In this document: one piece after another, positions 11,301 to 26,300 of the stretch | Layout of the letters: the number at the start of each line of letters is the position of its first letter | Numbering within the stretch: position 1 is the stretch's first letter | DNA from: Edaphochlamys debaryana | Taxonomy: Eukaryota; Chlorophyta; Chlorophyceae; Chlamydomonadales | Length of the DNA: 64,000 nucleotides | Assembly: GCA_016858145.1 (NCBI GenBank) | Contig: JAEHOE010000020.1 | Coordinates: 186,001-250,000 of the forward strand | Direction of reading: 5' to 3' | Notes under the pieces: generated by a model | Databases searched by the model: none | Seen by the model: the letters and a program-made list of their open reading frames with translations, nothing else | What the model was told of the DNA's origin: nothing | Made by a program: the position numbers and the translations under genes

Positions 11301-14300
11301 CAGTCGACGTTGGTCTTAAGCACCTCGATCTCGTTGACCACCGAGCCGATCCAGGCGCTGGGAGGGATGGGCATTGCGATGAAACAGCAGTCTATCAAGG
11401 AGAGTTGGGGTGTAAGGGCGTGGCGAGGTGGTGTCTTACACGCTCTCCCCTCCCCCCCCCCGCCCCGGCGGGTGCGTCCAGGGGACACCATGCCGACGCG
11501 TCACGAAACACACACGCCCCCCCCTCCCCCCCCCACCTGTCGTTGACGTCCTCCGGCTCCACGCCCAGCCAGCGGTAGTAGGACTGGAAGCTGTCGGACT
11601 CGGGCAGCCCGTTGCCGTTGTCCAGGATGTCCCTGGGGGCAGGGGGGCGGGGGGGGGGTTACGACATGCGTGTGTGTTTCGCCGACGCGTGCACACGGCA
11701 GGCCGTTGCCGTCCCCAACACACCAAGCCCTGCCGTCTGCTTGGCCTCCTCCCCCTCCGCCTATTGCCCCCCCGCCCCCCACCTCATGAGGATGGATGTC
11801 TGCTTCTCCGACAGGTTGATGGGCGCCCGCAGGTAGAGGAGCACGTGGGCGCAGGAGAGGGCGGGGTCGTAGTGGGCGATGGGGCGCTTCATCTGGGGGG
11901 GGGGGGGAGGGGGAGGGGGAGGGGAGGGGGAAGCACAGGGTTGAGGGGGGGGGGGGAAGAGGGCTTTGAATGAGGGCTTCGGGGGCTCAGTCCAGGTCCA
12001 GATCCAGATCTCACCATGGCCACCACGATTTTGACCAGGATCTTGGCCGCCAGGCACACGGCCTTGATGGAGGCCTTGACGGGGTCCATCATGGCCTGAT
12101 TACGTAAGAGGGAAAGGGGGAATGACCGTTAAAGGGCGAGGGTCCACGCGCGAGCCTGTGTCATAGCATAATGATGGCAATCCCCTTTTTGACCGCAGCA
12201 TACTCGCCGACCTTGTTCCACAGCCTCTTAATGCCCCCCTTGGTGGCCAACCCTCCCTTCTCCCCTCCCCTCCCCCATCTTCCCCCTCACCAGTGCGTCC
12301 TTGTACAGCCCCTTGGCCCGGTCAGCGAGGACCGCCACGTTGGCTAGAAGGGGGGGAGGGAGAGGATACAGTAAAGGGGGGTTATACGATAAGATGATAT
12401 TTATGCGGTGGTAAAGGGGGGCTCTGGTAAAGAAGGGGCTAGTGCTTACCCTCCGGCATGGAGATCTTCTTGAGGCTGTCCACGTCGAATGCCGCCAGCT
12501 TGCCGCCCAGCGCCTGGAGGGCCATGGCCTGACAGGGGGGGAGGAAGAAGATGGGGAGGGAGAGGGTGGTTGAGAGGTGTGGTGGGATGCATGGGGGCAG
12601 GGGGAGAATGAGCAGGATGTGTGAAGAGAGGGGACGCAACGACACGAGGAGGGACCGTCAGCAGGAGGCAGCTGTCGCGCTCGGGAGCCATTCCCTCGAG
12701 TTGCGTTGTGCTGCCGCACGATATGTCGTATCCGTACGAACGCTCACTCACCGCCTTCATGTACTCCTCCACGGGCTTCTCGTCCTTGGCTTCCTGTGGG
12801 GCCGAGGACACACACAAGCAGCAGCAGGGACGGGCTTCGGGCTTACGGACCGGCTGGCTGATTACCGCGCCTACGCTTCTCCGGCTCAAGCGAGTAGCCC
12901 TTCACACAAGCAGCAGCGCCATTCCATCACGTGATGCGGCCACGGGCGGCAGTTCGCACCTTGGGCGGGTTCTTGCGCTTGATCGCCTCCGCCTTGGTCC
13001 GGATCGCCGCGATGTAGCCCTGCAGCTTGGCCTGTACGGCAGATCAGGGTGTACGGCCGCACCGAATGACTCAGCATCTACCAGGCCTCAAGCTGTGAGG
13101 ATCCAGGCTGTACTTTGGTCAGGTCCACCAAGGCCCATCATACTCATGCACAGGCCCAACCCGGGCCCACCTGGTGCTCGGATAGGGCCTGCGAGATGGC
13201 CCCCCTGTTTCCATCCATCTCCTGCACGCAGGCCTGTCAGGGGAGGGGGGGAGGTTAGGAGAAGCAGTGGTGGAGTCGCTTAAACCCAGTTGAAGCCATT
13301 ACATGAAGTCATCAATGTGTCAGGGTGGCTTAGCCTATGTGTGAGCGCGCCCTCCCAAGCGAGCCAGTCAGCGCACCCAGGGCCCGACTCAGGCCCACAC
13401 AGGTCCACCGCAAGCCCAGCCCAGGCCCACCTGCTCCAGAATGTAGTTGTAGTTGAATCCTGGGGGGATGCGGGTGAAAGGTGTGGGGGAGAGGGAGGTA
13501 TGAGGAGGGGCCACAGATGCGGGATGCCGGATGCGGGATTACACGTATGGCACGCATGGCATGACTCACGCTCCGCCGCGGTGCCGTACGCCTGGCAGTT
13601 GGACCGCGCGTAGGACAGCGCCTCCTCCAGCGGGCTCTTGGGCGCAACGGCCGCAGCGGGGCCGCCGTTGAGGGCAGCGCCGCGGCGGATCAGCATGAAG
13701 CTGCGGGCAGTTGGCGGTTGGCGATTAGGTTGGTTGCTCAGTTGGTCAGTTGGTGGCTTGGCTCTTATCCCTTAGTCAAACCCTCTCACCTGATGGCAGC
13801 CAGGCCCAGGCGGCAGGACATGTGCAGCGGCCTGAGGGGAGGAGGGGGGTAGCGGGGTTGGGTGTAGCGGGCAGCAGCGGGGGAAGAGGCAGGCGAGAAG
13901 TGAGGCGTGCACTCCCGCTCTTCCTTCGCCTACACAGCCCTCCGACCACAAAGCTGCCCTCACACCAGTCCCTTTCCACTCACGAGAGCCAGGGGTGGGG
14001 CTTGGTGAGGCCGGGGATCTCAATGCTCGAAATGAACTGGGGGGCGAAGAGCGGGGAGCGGGGGATGGGAGGGGGGGCTTCAGGTCGGATGACATCGGAG
14101 CTGACCGCCGTGTCACGTGTGTGTTTTAACCCTCCTTCACCCCTCCTTTCCCCCCCTCCCCCCACCTTCTTCATGCCCATGAGCATCTCCATCAGGCCGG
14201 CCGACGCGGAGGCCCACAGCTTGCGGTAGGGGTTGGCGTCCTTGCCCTGACAAGGGGGGGATGGGGGAGAGGGATGGGGGAGAGGGGGGAGGGGGAGAGG

Positions 14301-17300
14301 GAGAAGGGTCAAAGGTCGTCGTCATCAAGCCCAAGCACGCCCCCCACCCCGACTCGCTCCACATCTGTCACCTCAGCTCCCCCTGCCCCTTTCCTTTCCC
14401 CTGCCCCTTGTCAGAACCCTCACCAGGCGCCGCCGCATGGTGGCCAGGTCCTTCATGCTGCCTCCCTCTCCCCCCTGTCACCTCCTTTCCCCCCCTTTTC
14501 CCCTTTCCTTGGGCCCTTTCATCCCCCTTGCATCCCTTCCCCCTACCAGGCGGCGCATGGTGGCCAGATCCTGCATGCGGCTGCGGATGATGTTGGCGGA
14601 CTTCTGCAGGTCCTGTGGGGGTAGGGGAGAGGAAAGAAGAGAAGGGAGGAAAGAAAGGAAGCTCACAAGGGGGAGGGATGGAATGGCAAGGGACCAAACA
14701 TAGATGGGGGACCGCTGCAGGTCCGGTCGGGGAGTGGGGCGACCGACCAAGGGCTAAAGGCTCAAGGCCGAGAAATATCACGGAGGAAGCCCGGGCAGTT
14801 TGGGGAAGCAATCCCGATGGATAGGGGGGAACGGGGGTGGCGGCGTGTGGGGAGGACGTCGCGGCGTGGAGCCAAGGCTCGGGTCCCCGGGCCCTGCCCC
14901 CTTTCTTGCCTTGTGGATGTTTCCGCTGTACTCGGATCCGGTGAGGTTGGGATCACAGCCCAGGTCCAGCATCGACCTGGGGGCGGGGGCGGAGGCGTGG
15001 GGTTAGGGCGCATGCGATGCCGATGTGTATGTTGACGACGCGCCACATTGCCGTACACGCATGACACGTGTGCCGTACAGCACGCAGCCGCACTCACTTG
15101 ACCGTGTCGTACTTCTTCTGGCATATGCCCACGTGCAGGGGCGTCACGCGGCTGTGGCACTTGCCCAGCTGCTTCTCCCACTGCGGGGGGGGGGGGGGAG
15201 AGGAACGGGAGGGACATGAGGGGGAGGTCAGGGATCAAGCCTCGGGGAGATCCATGCTGTTGGCACGCAGCATGTCGCTCCCATGTTTTTACCCCCCCTT
15301 TTCCTTTATTACCACCGGCCCCCTCTCACCAGTCCCTTGAAGTACGTGGGTAGGTCGGGCAGGAACACCCAGGCGTTGTTGAGGTTGGCCCCGCAGCGGC
15401 GCACCAGCACCGTGAGGCGGCCCACGTCGTTGAGGAGCGTGGCTGGGGGGGAGGGGGGAAGAGGGCGTGTGTGTGTTTTGCCGACGGGCACACGTGCATG
15501 CGTGCACCAGGGCCGTGAGGCGACCTTCGCACAGGCATCCTGCGCAGACCTCTCTCCATCCTCCCCCCCTGTCAGCTATGTCTGGCCCCCCTCCCCCCTA
15601 TGTCTGACCCACCCAGCACCAGGGGCTCCATGACGGACGGGAAGTCGCGGGCCGAGTAGTTGTCCTTCAGGTAGCCGTACTGGGGGCGGTTGAAGGGGAA
15701 GGGTGGTGGGAGTGATGATATTGGGTGATGACCCACTTCGAATCACCCACGACCACCGACCCAGCAGGCGTAGCGCAGTACCCTTCACAGGGCCCTGGCA
15801 GACATCCCCCCCCCCTCCCCCCCCACCAGCTGCTGCTGCTCCTTGAGCGCCTTGCGCTGGGCGCGGGGCAGGGCGTCCACTCCGCCCTGAGGGGAGTACC
15901 AGATGGGCGAGGAGGTTGCCAGGGTTTACAACAGTGGAGCCAGGGCGAACCCAGGGGGACGAGGGGGCAGGCGGATGAGAGCAAAAGGGATAGCAAGGAC
16001 AGGCCGCAACGCACAGATCGCTCTGTCAGTCCCCCCCGGCCCCCCGCCCTCCGCCCCCCCACCTTTGCCGCCGCGTCCGCCTCCGCCCGGGCCAGGTCCT
16101 TGGCCATGCGCTTCTTGAGCACCAGGTTCCTGGGGGGGGGGGTGGAGAAATAAGGGGGTATCAGGTGAGACGGGGACTGTCAGGCCTCTACCGCCAGCCC
16201 TCGTTGCAATACACACACACGGTCCCCCGCCCCCCCCTCCGCCCCCACCAGACTGTGGCGGTGTCCACCAGGGGCCGGGCCGCCAGCAGGAGGTCCACGA
16301 TGGCCTGGAGGGACTTGTTGTGCCGCTCCCTGGGGGGTGGGGGAGGAGGTAATACGTGAAGGACAGGAGAGGAGGAGCGCTGGGCATGTGACATGGGGCT
16401 GTCACTGTCTCTGTCCCGACCCAGATTTTTTCATCACCCACCCTTCCCTTGGTCCCCCTCCCCCCCCCCCCCTCACTTGGCCAGCAGGAACAGGGCGTAC
16501 GACAGGGGCGTCACTCCGTGGGCGTCGGGGAGGTTGGGCAGCGCGCCGCTCAGCCTGGAAGGGGGGGAAGGAGGAAGATGCAAGGGGAATTTAGTGCGGT
16601 CTCTTCGCTGTCTAACTTTCCTGATGCTGGAGACCACGCGCTTGGACCATGATCTTAGCAACACACGGTTACTTAGACCTCGATCCCTCCCCCCCGCCTT
16701 CTCTCACCTCGTCAGCACCTCGACGCACTTGGGGCGGCACAGGCGCACAGCGTAGACCAGGGGGGAGGTCAGCGCCAGCTCGGGGCGCGTGGGCAGGTCG
16801 GGCAGGCCGAACCACACCTGCGAGATGAAAGTACGGCACTCGACAGGTCAGGATGCCATGAGACGTCACAGACGACAGACAGATCGTTCAGGCAGGCGCT
16901 GATAAGCAACGAATAACGGCCATTTAAACCACCAACCACCAACCACCGACCAACCTTCTTCTTGCGGATCTTGGGCTTCTCCCCCGGCTTGCAGGGCCTC
17001 CGCAGGCGGGCGGCGAGGATGGCCTGGGGACAGGGTTAAGGAGGTAAGAGTTTTGGGTTGCAATTCTGCAAATCTGCCCCCATGAGGAGATGCGCAAATG
17101 TGATCTGCCGTACACACTGCACAGGCCCGCATTCATGCCCGTACGCACCTTCTTGGACATCTTGGCGAATGACTTCCACTTGCCGATCTTGAGGGGGTAC
17201 TCGATGGGGGACATGGACTTGAGGTACCAGTCAATGTTGCTGGGGGGGGGGGGGGCGGATGGAGGGGCGAGAAGAGGAGATTCAGTGACGCGCGGGGTAC

Positions 17301-20300
17301 TGGTAAGGACGGATTGTAGGGACGGATACTGGCCTTCGGTACGCACGTGGAGGGCCCAACTACTCTGAGGCGGTCAGCCCACGCCCCCCTTCCCACCCCC
17401 TCTCTCATCCCCCACGCCCCACCGTGCGCGCAGGTCGGCTCCCTCGAGGCGCTTGTCCTCCTGCGGGGGGGGGGGCGGAGAGGAAGTGAAGGAAGGCGAA
17501 GGGGGGGAGGCCCATTTTGGGGCAAAGGACCCTCTCCTCGACAGACAAAGACCATAGTAGGTCATTCACGAACGGCATAGGAAGCATGCAGGTGCCTCAC
17601 TCCTTGATGACTCATCAACTCTTTGCATTCCCTCCCCACCTTGATGGGCTTGGTGACCAGCAGCTCCTCCACCCGTGCGTCGAAGGCCGCCTCGTGCTTG
17701 GCGTACACGGCATCGGGGAGGGGCTCGGTGTCCACCTGCAGGGGGGGGGGAGGGGGGGGGAGGGAGGGTTGGAAGTTGAGGCAAAGGATGCGCACCGCTC
17801 ATGAGTCGCCCGCTCCGTGCTAGCTACCGGCGCCCCGCCCCCGCCACCACCACCCGCCTCCCCCCCCCATCCCCCCACACACGTACCTTCATGTAGGCGG
17901 GCAGGTCGTTGTAGCGAGTGGCGGGCTGGTAGTAGGGCTCGTTGGCCCACAGCTTCTCGCCTGTGGGGAGGGGGGGGGGCGCGAATGGGGAGGGATTGAA
18001 CACCCTTGGGAGAGAGGAAGCACCTCTCAGTCCAAGTGCGCTCTGCTTGCCAGGTCCATTCCGACTAGCATCCTGCCCCGTCCTGACTCACCCTTGGTCC
18101 CGGAGATGAGCGCTCCGGCCGACGCGCTCATCGATTTGAAGCTCTTGGACGCAGCCTGGGGACCGTTGGTGGTTGGCGGTTAGTGCAGGTTAGTGGTAGA
18201 CGAGACACCTCAACAACCTTCCTTGCCCCTGCCCTCCCCTAGCATAGGATGGGAGCTGGTCGCGCGGAGATGAATTGTTCATCGCGCGGTGACAGGCCTT
18301 AGGGTTTAGGCTCCTTCATCCCCCTTGCCCTCCCGCCCTTCCCTCTTCCCCTTCCCCCTCCCCCTCTGCCCCCCCCCTTCCCCACCATGGACGTCCTCAA
18401 CTCTCTCTTCCCCCCCGTCCCCTCCCGCCCTAACACGGCCCCCCGCCCCTGCCCCCCCCACAATCTCCCCCCCCACACACACACACCATGGACGTCCGGG
18501 ACGCCACGCGTGAGGCCATGAAGCTCTTGGAGCGGCCCTCCAGCGCCTGCTTCTCCTGGGGGGTAGAGGGGGAAAGGAAGGGGGGAGGTAGGCAGCATCA
18601 CAGGACGTGTGACACAGACGTGGATAGACCGCGTCCTGGTTCTCCCCGAAGCCCACAACTCTGCCCTTAACCGGCAGGGCTCTCCCATCTCACAAACCCC
18701 GTTGCCCCCCCCCCTTTTGGTCCCACCCCCCTCCTTGCCTGCAGCATGGCGTCCCCCAGGCTCATGCGCGCCGACTTGCCGCCGCGCAGCGCCATGGACG
18801 AGGCGGAGGCGGCGGCGGTGCCGGGGGCGGGCGCCATGCGGGCGGACTTGGAGGCGCCAATCATGACCGTCTGGGGGGCGGGGGGAGGGGGAGGAGGAAG
18901 GGGGCCGGGGGAGAGGAAGGAGGGGGAATGGAACGTGTCCGTGTGTATGAAGCGTTACGAACCTGGAGGCGCCCCCTATTGCTGTACCGTACCGTACCGA
19001 CAGCAGTGTTTGGGCCTGCATCACTCAAGAACTGCAGGCGGGAGAACAGTAACCCCAAATGACGACACGGTCATCACCACACACCTGCACCTGCTCCGGC
19101 GGGGGCACGCCGCTGCCGCGCTGGTCGCTGTTGCGGTCGTCCGCGCGGGAGGCCCCGGAGCCGGAGGAGCGGCCGCCCATGGAGGCCTGGGGCTGGTAGG
19201 CGGGCGCGCCTGGTGGGGGGGAGGGGGGAGGGTGGCGAGGGGAAGCAGGGGCGCGGGAGCGGGTAAGGGTGCATGGATGGCGTAGGTGGGTTGGCTTGCA
19301 TGGAGAGCGCGCAGCGACGGACGCACTCCAGCCCCCCACCCATGCGTTGATGCCCCTTGGAACCCCCCCCCCCTCCCGCTCACTGTCGGCCTCATCCACA
19401 TCCTGGAGCAGAGCGGCGGTCTCGGCCTGGAGCTGGGGGGGGGGGGGGGGCGTGAAGAGGTGAGAGGGAGGGGTAAGCCAAGCTGCATCATTGTCGCACC
19501 ATCCACGCACCCGGTTCACCACTGGCCCGCCACCAACACATGGAACGCCCCATCCACGACCGCAGCGACGACAAACTGAACTCCAGCAATTAGACTTATC
19601 ATCACGGTACACCACAGCACAATGCCACAGCACAACGCTACGCGCCCTAGGATGGAGGAAGGGAGTTCCACGACACTCGCATACCCTTCTCGCAGAGGCA
19701 GAGAGACCCGGAACTGCCCCTGCTTCTTCCGGAATGAGTCGCGGCCAGCGATCCGAGCCGCGTAACCGCGATGAAAGCCTCTGTGCAAGCCTCTGCACGC
19801 ACGAGGCCAGCACGAGAGCAACCCATAGCTCATAGCTCGTTCCCTGACTTCCTTCACACCACCATGCTTTGCGTCGGCGATGTCACCGTAAAACCTCCTG
19901 CTCCACCCCAAGGCCCGCCCTTCTCAACCTCGCCACGTTTCCCTCCCTCCCCCGCGCCCCGGCCTCCCCGGCCCCCACACCTGGTCCCGGCTGTCTCCCG
20001 TCCTCAGGTCCCGGGAGCCGTTGCTGCCCGCACTGACCGCGCGCATGCCGCCACTGCCGCCGCGGGCGGATCCCGCACCGGATCCGCCGCTGGGGGGGCG
20101 GTTGCGCGCCAGGTCCGTCATGGCGTCACCGTCCTCGTCGTCCTGCAGTTGGAATCAAGGAGGGGTAGGAGAACAAGTCAGGGAAGAGGGCCAAGGCAGA
20201 AGGGCATATCGTTCACCACTCCTGGCCTTCTCCCCCCCCCCCCCCTCACTACTGCACTTGCCCCCTCTCCTTCTTTCCTCTCACAATGCCGCCCCCCCCC

Positions 20301-23300
20301 CCCCACCACCACCACGCACCTCGATGGCCTCCGCCATGGGGCCCGCCGCGCGCACCAGGTTACCCCGGGGGGGCGTGGGGGGCAGACCCCCCTCCTCCAC
20401 GCCGCCCGAGCCCCCGCCGCTGCGGAGACTGCCGCGCGCGCGGAGCGACAGGCGAGCCATCAGGCCGGGGCCGCCGCTGCCGGCAGCGGGGGAGGCGGGA
20501 GGGCGCGGCGACTGCGCGCCGCCCTCGGCGGCGGCAAGGCTCTCGGCGGCGGCGCCCGCGGCGGCGAGGGCGGAGGAGGAGCCGAAGGGGCCGGGGGGCG
20601 CCAGGGCGCGCGCCGAGGCCGAGGGTGAGCCCGGCACGGAGCCCGTGGACTTGCGGCGGAGCCACTTGCTGGGGCTGCCGGCGGCAAAGGTGCTGCGGGG
20701 GTTAGGAAGGACAAGGGAAAGGCGCAAAGGGAGTGTGGATGGGGCGGTAGGTGAGAGGGGCCTGGAATTGCACAGGCTGCGTCTGGTCTCCCCCCCCCCC
20801 TCCCCCCTCCCAACCCCCCCTTCCCTCACTTGGCGTCTGCGTCCTGGGGCTCCTCGGGGGGCACCATGGCGTTGGGCAGGCGGTGCTTGAACTGGGGGGG
20901 GGGGGGGGAGGCAGGGGGGAAGGGGGGAAGAGGTCATTGCAGAGACAAAGGTGTTGCCACTCGCTCACGTGCGCCCTCCTCCCTCCTCAACCCCTCCCCC
21001 CCTTGCCCCTCCCCCCTCCCCACCAGTCTGTGCGCCAGGCCGCTGGACACGCGGTGGATCATGGAGGGGGAGGGGGGCGCGGCGTCGGGGGAGTCCGTGG
21101 AGGCGCCGGCAGCGCCCCTCGCGGGCGACTGCGAGCCGTAGGGAGCGAAGGCGGGGCCCTCGCCCATACCCGCGAAGGCCGCGGGGTCGGCGCGCACAGC
21201 GGCGGCTGCAAGGAAGGCGAGGCACGAAAGTGATGGCAGAGTGGTTAGCGGCGAGGACCACAAGGGATGTCTGCGTCTGCACCGTGGACTGGGAGGGCCC
21301 CCGTTCCACCCACCGGCCTTGCGCTGCTCATCACGCAGGGCGGCCCAGATCTCATCCTCCACGTCCTCCTCATCGATCCAGTGATCACCCTGGGGGTTGG
21401 GGTGGGTTGGGGGGTAGAGGAAAGGGATCGGGGAGGGGACCAGGGACCAGGGTCGGTCAGCCCCGTAGTTGGCCACACCCAAATCCACGCATCGATCTGT
21501 CCATACGCACCTCGTCGCAGATGTCGTACCGGTCGGCCCAGTCCGGATCTCCCTCCACGTCCGAGTCGGGCAGGGAGTCGTCCTCCACCCAGAACTCGTC
21601 CCACCTGCGCACATCGGTACGGCAATGTATGTGTACGACAGTGGGCGCAGCACGGGTTTGCAGCCATGTGGATGCCCGCATCCCTTTACCCGCCATCCCC
21701 CCCCTCCCCCACCACCCCCTGCGCTCACCACTGCGCGCCCCGCCGCCTCCACCTTAGCAGCTGCGTGGGCGTGGGCCCGGGGTAGTGGCTCTCCACCTCC
21801 CCCGCCGCCACCAGCGCCGCCACCTCGGCGTCCACGTCACTGCCGCAGTCATCGTCCGAGTCAGCACCGGCGCCGTCCTCGCGGCCCTCGGCCACCGCAC
21901 CGGCGGGACCACTGGGGAATGAAGAGGAGCAGGGAGCAACAGCCATGTCAACAAGCAAGTTACCGTAACAAATGTAAGGCCCAGAAATGCAGCGTAACGC
22001 CCAGAAATGCATCCAGTAGCATACCGTAACAAAGCTACCAGGTACAGGCCTTCTCCGCAGCCTACACCGGGCTCACACACCCCTCACATGAGCCCTGCCC
22101 TTGTCCCTAACACTATGCCAGTGTCCGCACCTGGCGTTGCCGCCCGCTCCATCGCCCTCCTTGTCCTCCTCGTCGGCGGCTTTCTGCAACAAAGCACGGA
22201 TGGCACGGTAAGCAGGGATCGCGACTGAGCATTGCAGCGGCCGCCAACTGCAAAGGCCAGCGCATGGTGGCTCGACCACCACCCAACACCACCTCGCGTC
22301 CTCATTGGGCTATCGCCACGGCCAATGCTGTATCGGTACACATTTGTGCAACAATCCCGTACGAGCTCATTGCAAGCTCATTGCGAGTCCATCGTGTCCA
22401 TCGCTTTGGCCCCCCACCTCGCTGTCCTCGTTAGCGTCGTCCAGCAGCTCCTCGTCCTCCTCCTCCAGGATGTTGTCCACACGCCGGGTGGGGGCAAAGT
22501 CCAGGAAGTCGCCCTTCTCGTCCACCTGACAGAGGTGGAGGGAGGGGAGGCAGACATAGCGTAAGGGTGCCGACGTTGGCCAGACAGTGAATGCAGTACT
22601 AGCTGTGTTGACTCTGGGGTCACCGGCTGTGCAACCAGGGGCCCTTGGCTCTCCTTCCCAGCCGTTTCCCCCCACTTCCCCCCACACACACACCTTGAGC
22701 TCCGCCCCCGGCATGTCGTCGGCGTCGTCGGCGGTGGAGGCCAGCAGCTCCAGGGAGCCCCCGCACCCCGCCCACAGCTCCAGGAACTTGGAGGCGCCTG
22801 TGGGGGGGGGATTAGAGGACGCATTGCGTACTGAGGCACAGCAGGCAGATGGCCATGCATGGTTGCAGCGGCATTACAAGCCCAAGCCTTTCCACTCCCC
22901 GGCCCCAGCCCCGCCCACCCCCCACCCTCACCGTATCGCACCGCCCTGTGCGGCCAGCTCTCCCCCACCAGGTCAAAGCACTGCTTCCACGCCCCGGTCT
23001 CGGACTTGATACCGCGCTCGGGCCGGGCACCGGCCTTTGGGGGGCCGGGGGTGGGGGAGAGGCAAGAGTAAGGAAGGATCAGAGACGTCGAGGCAGTATC
23101 CAACCCCACCAACCCAACACCCAAAAGGACAACCCCCCCCACCTGCAGCAGGCTGGCCGCCACCTTGATGCTGGCCGCCCTGTCCAGGTGCATGGCGTGC
23201 TGCAGGGCGGAGCGGCCCTGCGAGTCCACCGCGTTCACGTCGGCGCCGCGGTTGAGCAGCAGCTGGGGGGGGGGGAGAGGCGGGGATGGATAACAGATTG

Positions 23301-26300
23301 GTTTGGCCCCACAGTAAATAGGCACAAGGGCTCAAGGCGGGGTTGCAGCCCGAGTTTCACTCCCCCACCACCCCGCCCCCACCTGCAGTGCGGCGATGGA
23401 GGCTCCCTTGGCGGCGCACATGAGGGGCGTCTGCCCCGCCACCGTGCCGGGGGCGGTGAGCACCTTGGTGCAGCACAGCGCCCCGGTGGTCCCCACCACC
23501 TCAGGCTCCGTGGGCTGGGAGCGCTGGGCGTCGGCGTTGGGGTCAACGCCCACGTCGTCAATCAGGTGCCGGATGAGCCATGCGTTGTCGAAGAACGCCG
23601 CCAGCGCCAGGGGCGTGTAGCCCTTGTCGTCACGGCGGTCCCAGGACAGGGGGCCGCAGCGCTCCGTGAGCACACCCACGGCCTTCTCCGCGAACTTGGA
23701 CAGGTTGTTCTGCAGTCGATGCACGGAGTTTGATCAGTAGCCTTCAGTAGCCTTTGCGCTAAGCCCGGAAACTCCCCACTCGCTCGGCGCCTCGGCCCCA
23801 CCTTGCAGATGGCCAGCAGCGGGTGCTGCGTGGGCCCCGCCCGGTCCATGTCCGCCCCCGCAGCCACCAGCTGGTCGAAGATGGACGAGTCTGGGGGGGG
23901 GGGGGGAAGGGAGGGGGGAGGCGTGTGTTTCGCGCTGTTGGGGACTCACCGCTCTCAACGGTTGCCTCTAGAGAACACTCCGCCCATTCCCTCGCCCCCG
24001 CCCCCCGGCCCCCCCCATCTGCCGTACACACCGTTGTCGTACGTGACCGCTGTGGCGCAGGACAGCACCCGGGCCAGGGGCAGCTCGCCCTTGACGTTGC
24101 CGTCGTTGGGGGACATGGCCTGGGTGGGGGGGTGAAGGAGGACGGGGTGGAGCATGGCGGGGCCCTTGCGACCTACGCCTCCCTGACGGTTCTCCCCTAG
24201 CTACTCCCCGAAGCCCACCCTGTCAGCTTCCCCCCATCTCCCCCTCCCCCATCTCCCCCCCCCTCCTCACCATCTCGCCCATCAGCGTCCGCACCACCTT
24301 CTCCTGGTGGCCCTGGATGGCCAGCATCAGGGGGGTATCCACAACTGGGGGGGAGGGGGCAAGGGAGAAGGATGTTTGAGCGGCCAGTCAACCAAGAACT
24401 CCAGGAAACGGTGGCTAATGTGGCCTTCTTATCGCGTGTGCCCTCCCATGCCTCGGCAGGTAACATTAGCAGGCTCCTGGCTTCTCGCGCTCACCGGCCT
24501 TCTTCTTGCCCAGGATGGGCTCCGTTGCCCGGGGGCCCAGGAGCTGGATGAGCGCAAGGGAGGAGGCCTGGGGGGGGGGGGGGAAGGAGGTTGAGAAGGG
24601 GCCGATAGAGGACTGTGGCAGTCTGAAGGAGGTGGGGCAGGCGCTCTAAGCCTGTCGCCGCGCAACACCCTGCGGACGTCCGAGCCTCCCCACCCACACG
24701 CACCTGCGCCTTGTCCCCCGGCCCGGCCTTGAGCGCCAGGTGGTATGCGCCCAGGCCCTGGCGGTTGGGGGTCAGCAGGGCCTGGGGGGGAGGAGGAGAC
24801 GGGTGGGACAGAAGGCAGGCACAAGGTTCAGGGATGCTCGTGGTGACAATGGTAGTGCTCCCCGCCTTCCCCGGCGGCAACAAACCCCTCAACGTACGGT
24901 GGCCCACCCAACCGCTCTCGCCATATGGTACGCGCCCCTTCCTTCCTTTGCCCCTTTTCCACATGCACCCCAGTGCACCCCCACCCCCATTCCTCTCCCC
25001 ACCTTGAACTTGTCGTCCGCCTTGTCCAGCAGCATGGCCACCATCTCCTCCTGGGGGTGGGGGGGGAGGGAAAGGAGGGGGCCAGGGTGGGGGGGGGAGC
25101 AAGGGTGGGGGGGGGTGAGACAGGTGAAGGACGAGAGTGAAATAGCATATGATAGCACGATGGGAGCATCAATGGCCCGGCAAAAATATACCCATCAGAC
25201 ACGCACCTGGCCCTTGGACGCGGCCAGGTGCAGGGGCGTGTTCTTCTGGGAGTCGAGCGCGTAGGCCTGGGGGGGGAGAGGGGGGGGGGGGGGAAGGCAG
25301 CTCGACATGCAGCGCACAGCAGGAGTCCTGTGGGCGGAGTACAAGTATCACATGCCTGTACGTACGGCACTCAACGCACCTTGAGCCCCAGGCTGATGAG
25401 GTCCTCGCCGATGGACTTGCAGCCCTGCAGTACGTACGGCAGAGATCGCATTAGTCATGATGTTCCCTCAGTCGTACAGCCGCTGCTTGCAGGATGACAC
25501 GTTCCACTCCCGCGCCCCCCCCCCCACCTTGCTGGCTGCGTAGTGCAGGGCCGTGCGCCCCAGAGCGTCCTTGGCGCCGACCGCCTTGGCACCCTGTACG
25601 GAATGAGGACGTACGGGGAAGGGGTGCGGTGATGTTCTGTACCAACTATCGCCTGTGATGCGTGCCGTACAAGTCCGTACCCACCTGAGCGATGAGCATG
25701 TCGTACAGCCCCTTGTCGTTGGTGGCGGCCGCCAGGCAGATGGGCGGAACCTTGGGGGGAGGGGGGGGGGAGCACGAGGCATGTAATGATGCATGGAAGG
25801 GAGCCTCGCGCCTCACCCGTCTCAACCGTCCCCTGTTGCCCCGGTATCCCCGCATTCCCCCCATTCCCCCCATTCCCCCCATTCCCCCCGCTCCCCCTCC
25901 CCCACCTTCTCCTTGAACGCCGGCAGCTTGGCCAGTGCCCCCAGCTCCAACATGCGCGACACCAGGGAGGGGGCCTTGGCCTTGGCGGAGGGCACCCCGG
26001 AGGCAGACATGCGGAGCACGTGGCCCATGGGGGTCTCGCCCTGACAGGGGGGGAGGAGGCAAGAGGGAGGGGGTGAGGCTCTTTGGACCTGCAACCCAAC
26101 CCAAACCCTGTTTGCTGCATTTCGCAGAACCCTTGCAGATCCCGCTTGCCCCCACCCACCTCCTTGTTCTGGCAGTTGAGGAGCTTGTTGGGGCGGGTGG
26201 TGCGGTTCATCCACTCGGCCAGCTCGTCCAGCCACCCCCACTTGGCGGCGTAGTGGAGCAGCGTGTTGCCCTGGGGGGGGGGGGGCGCGGGTGAGTACGG

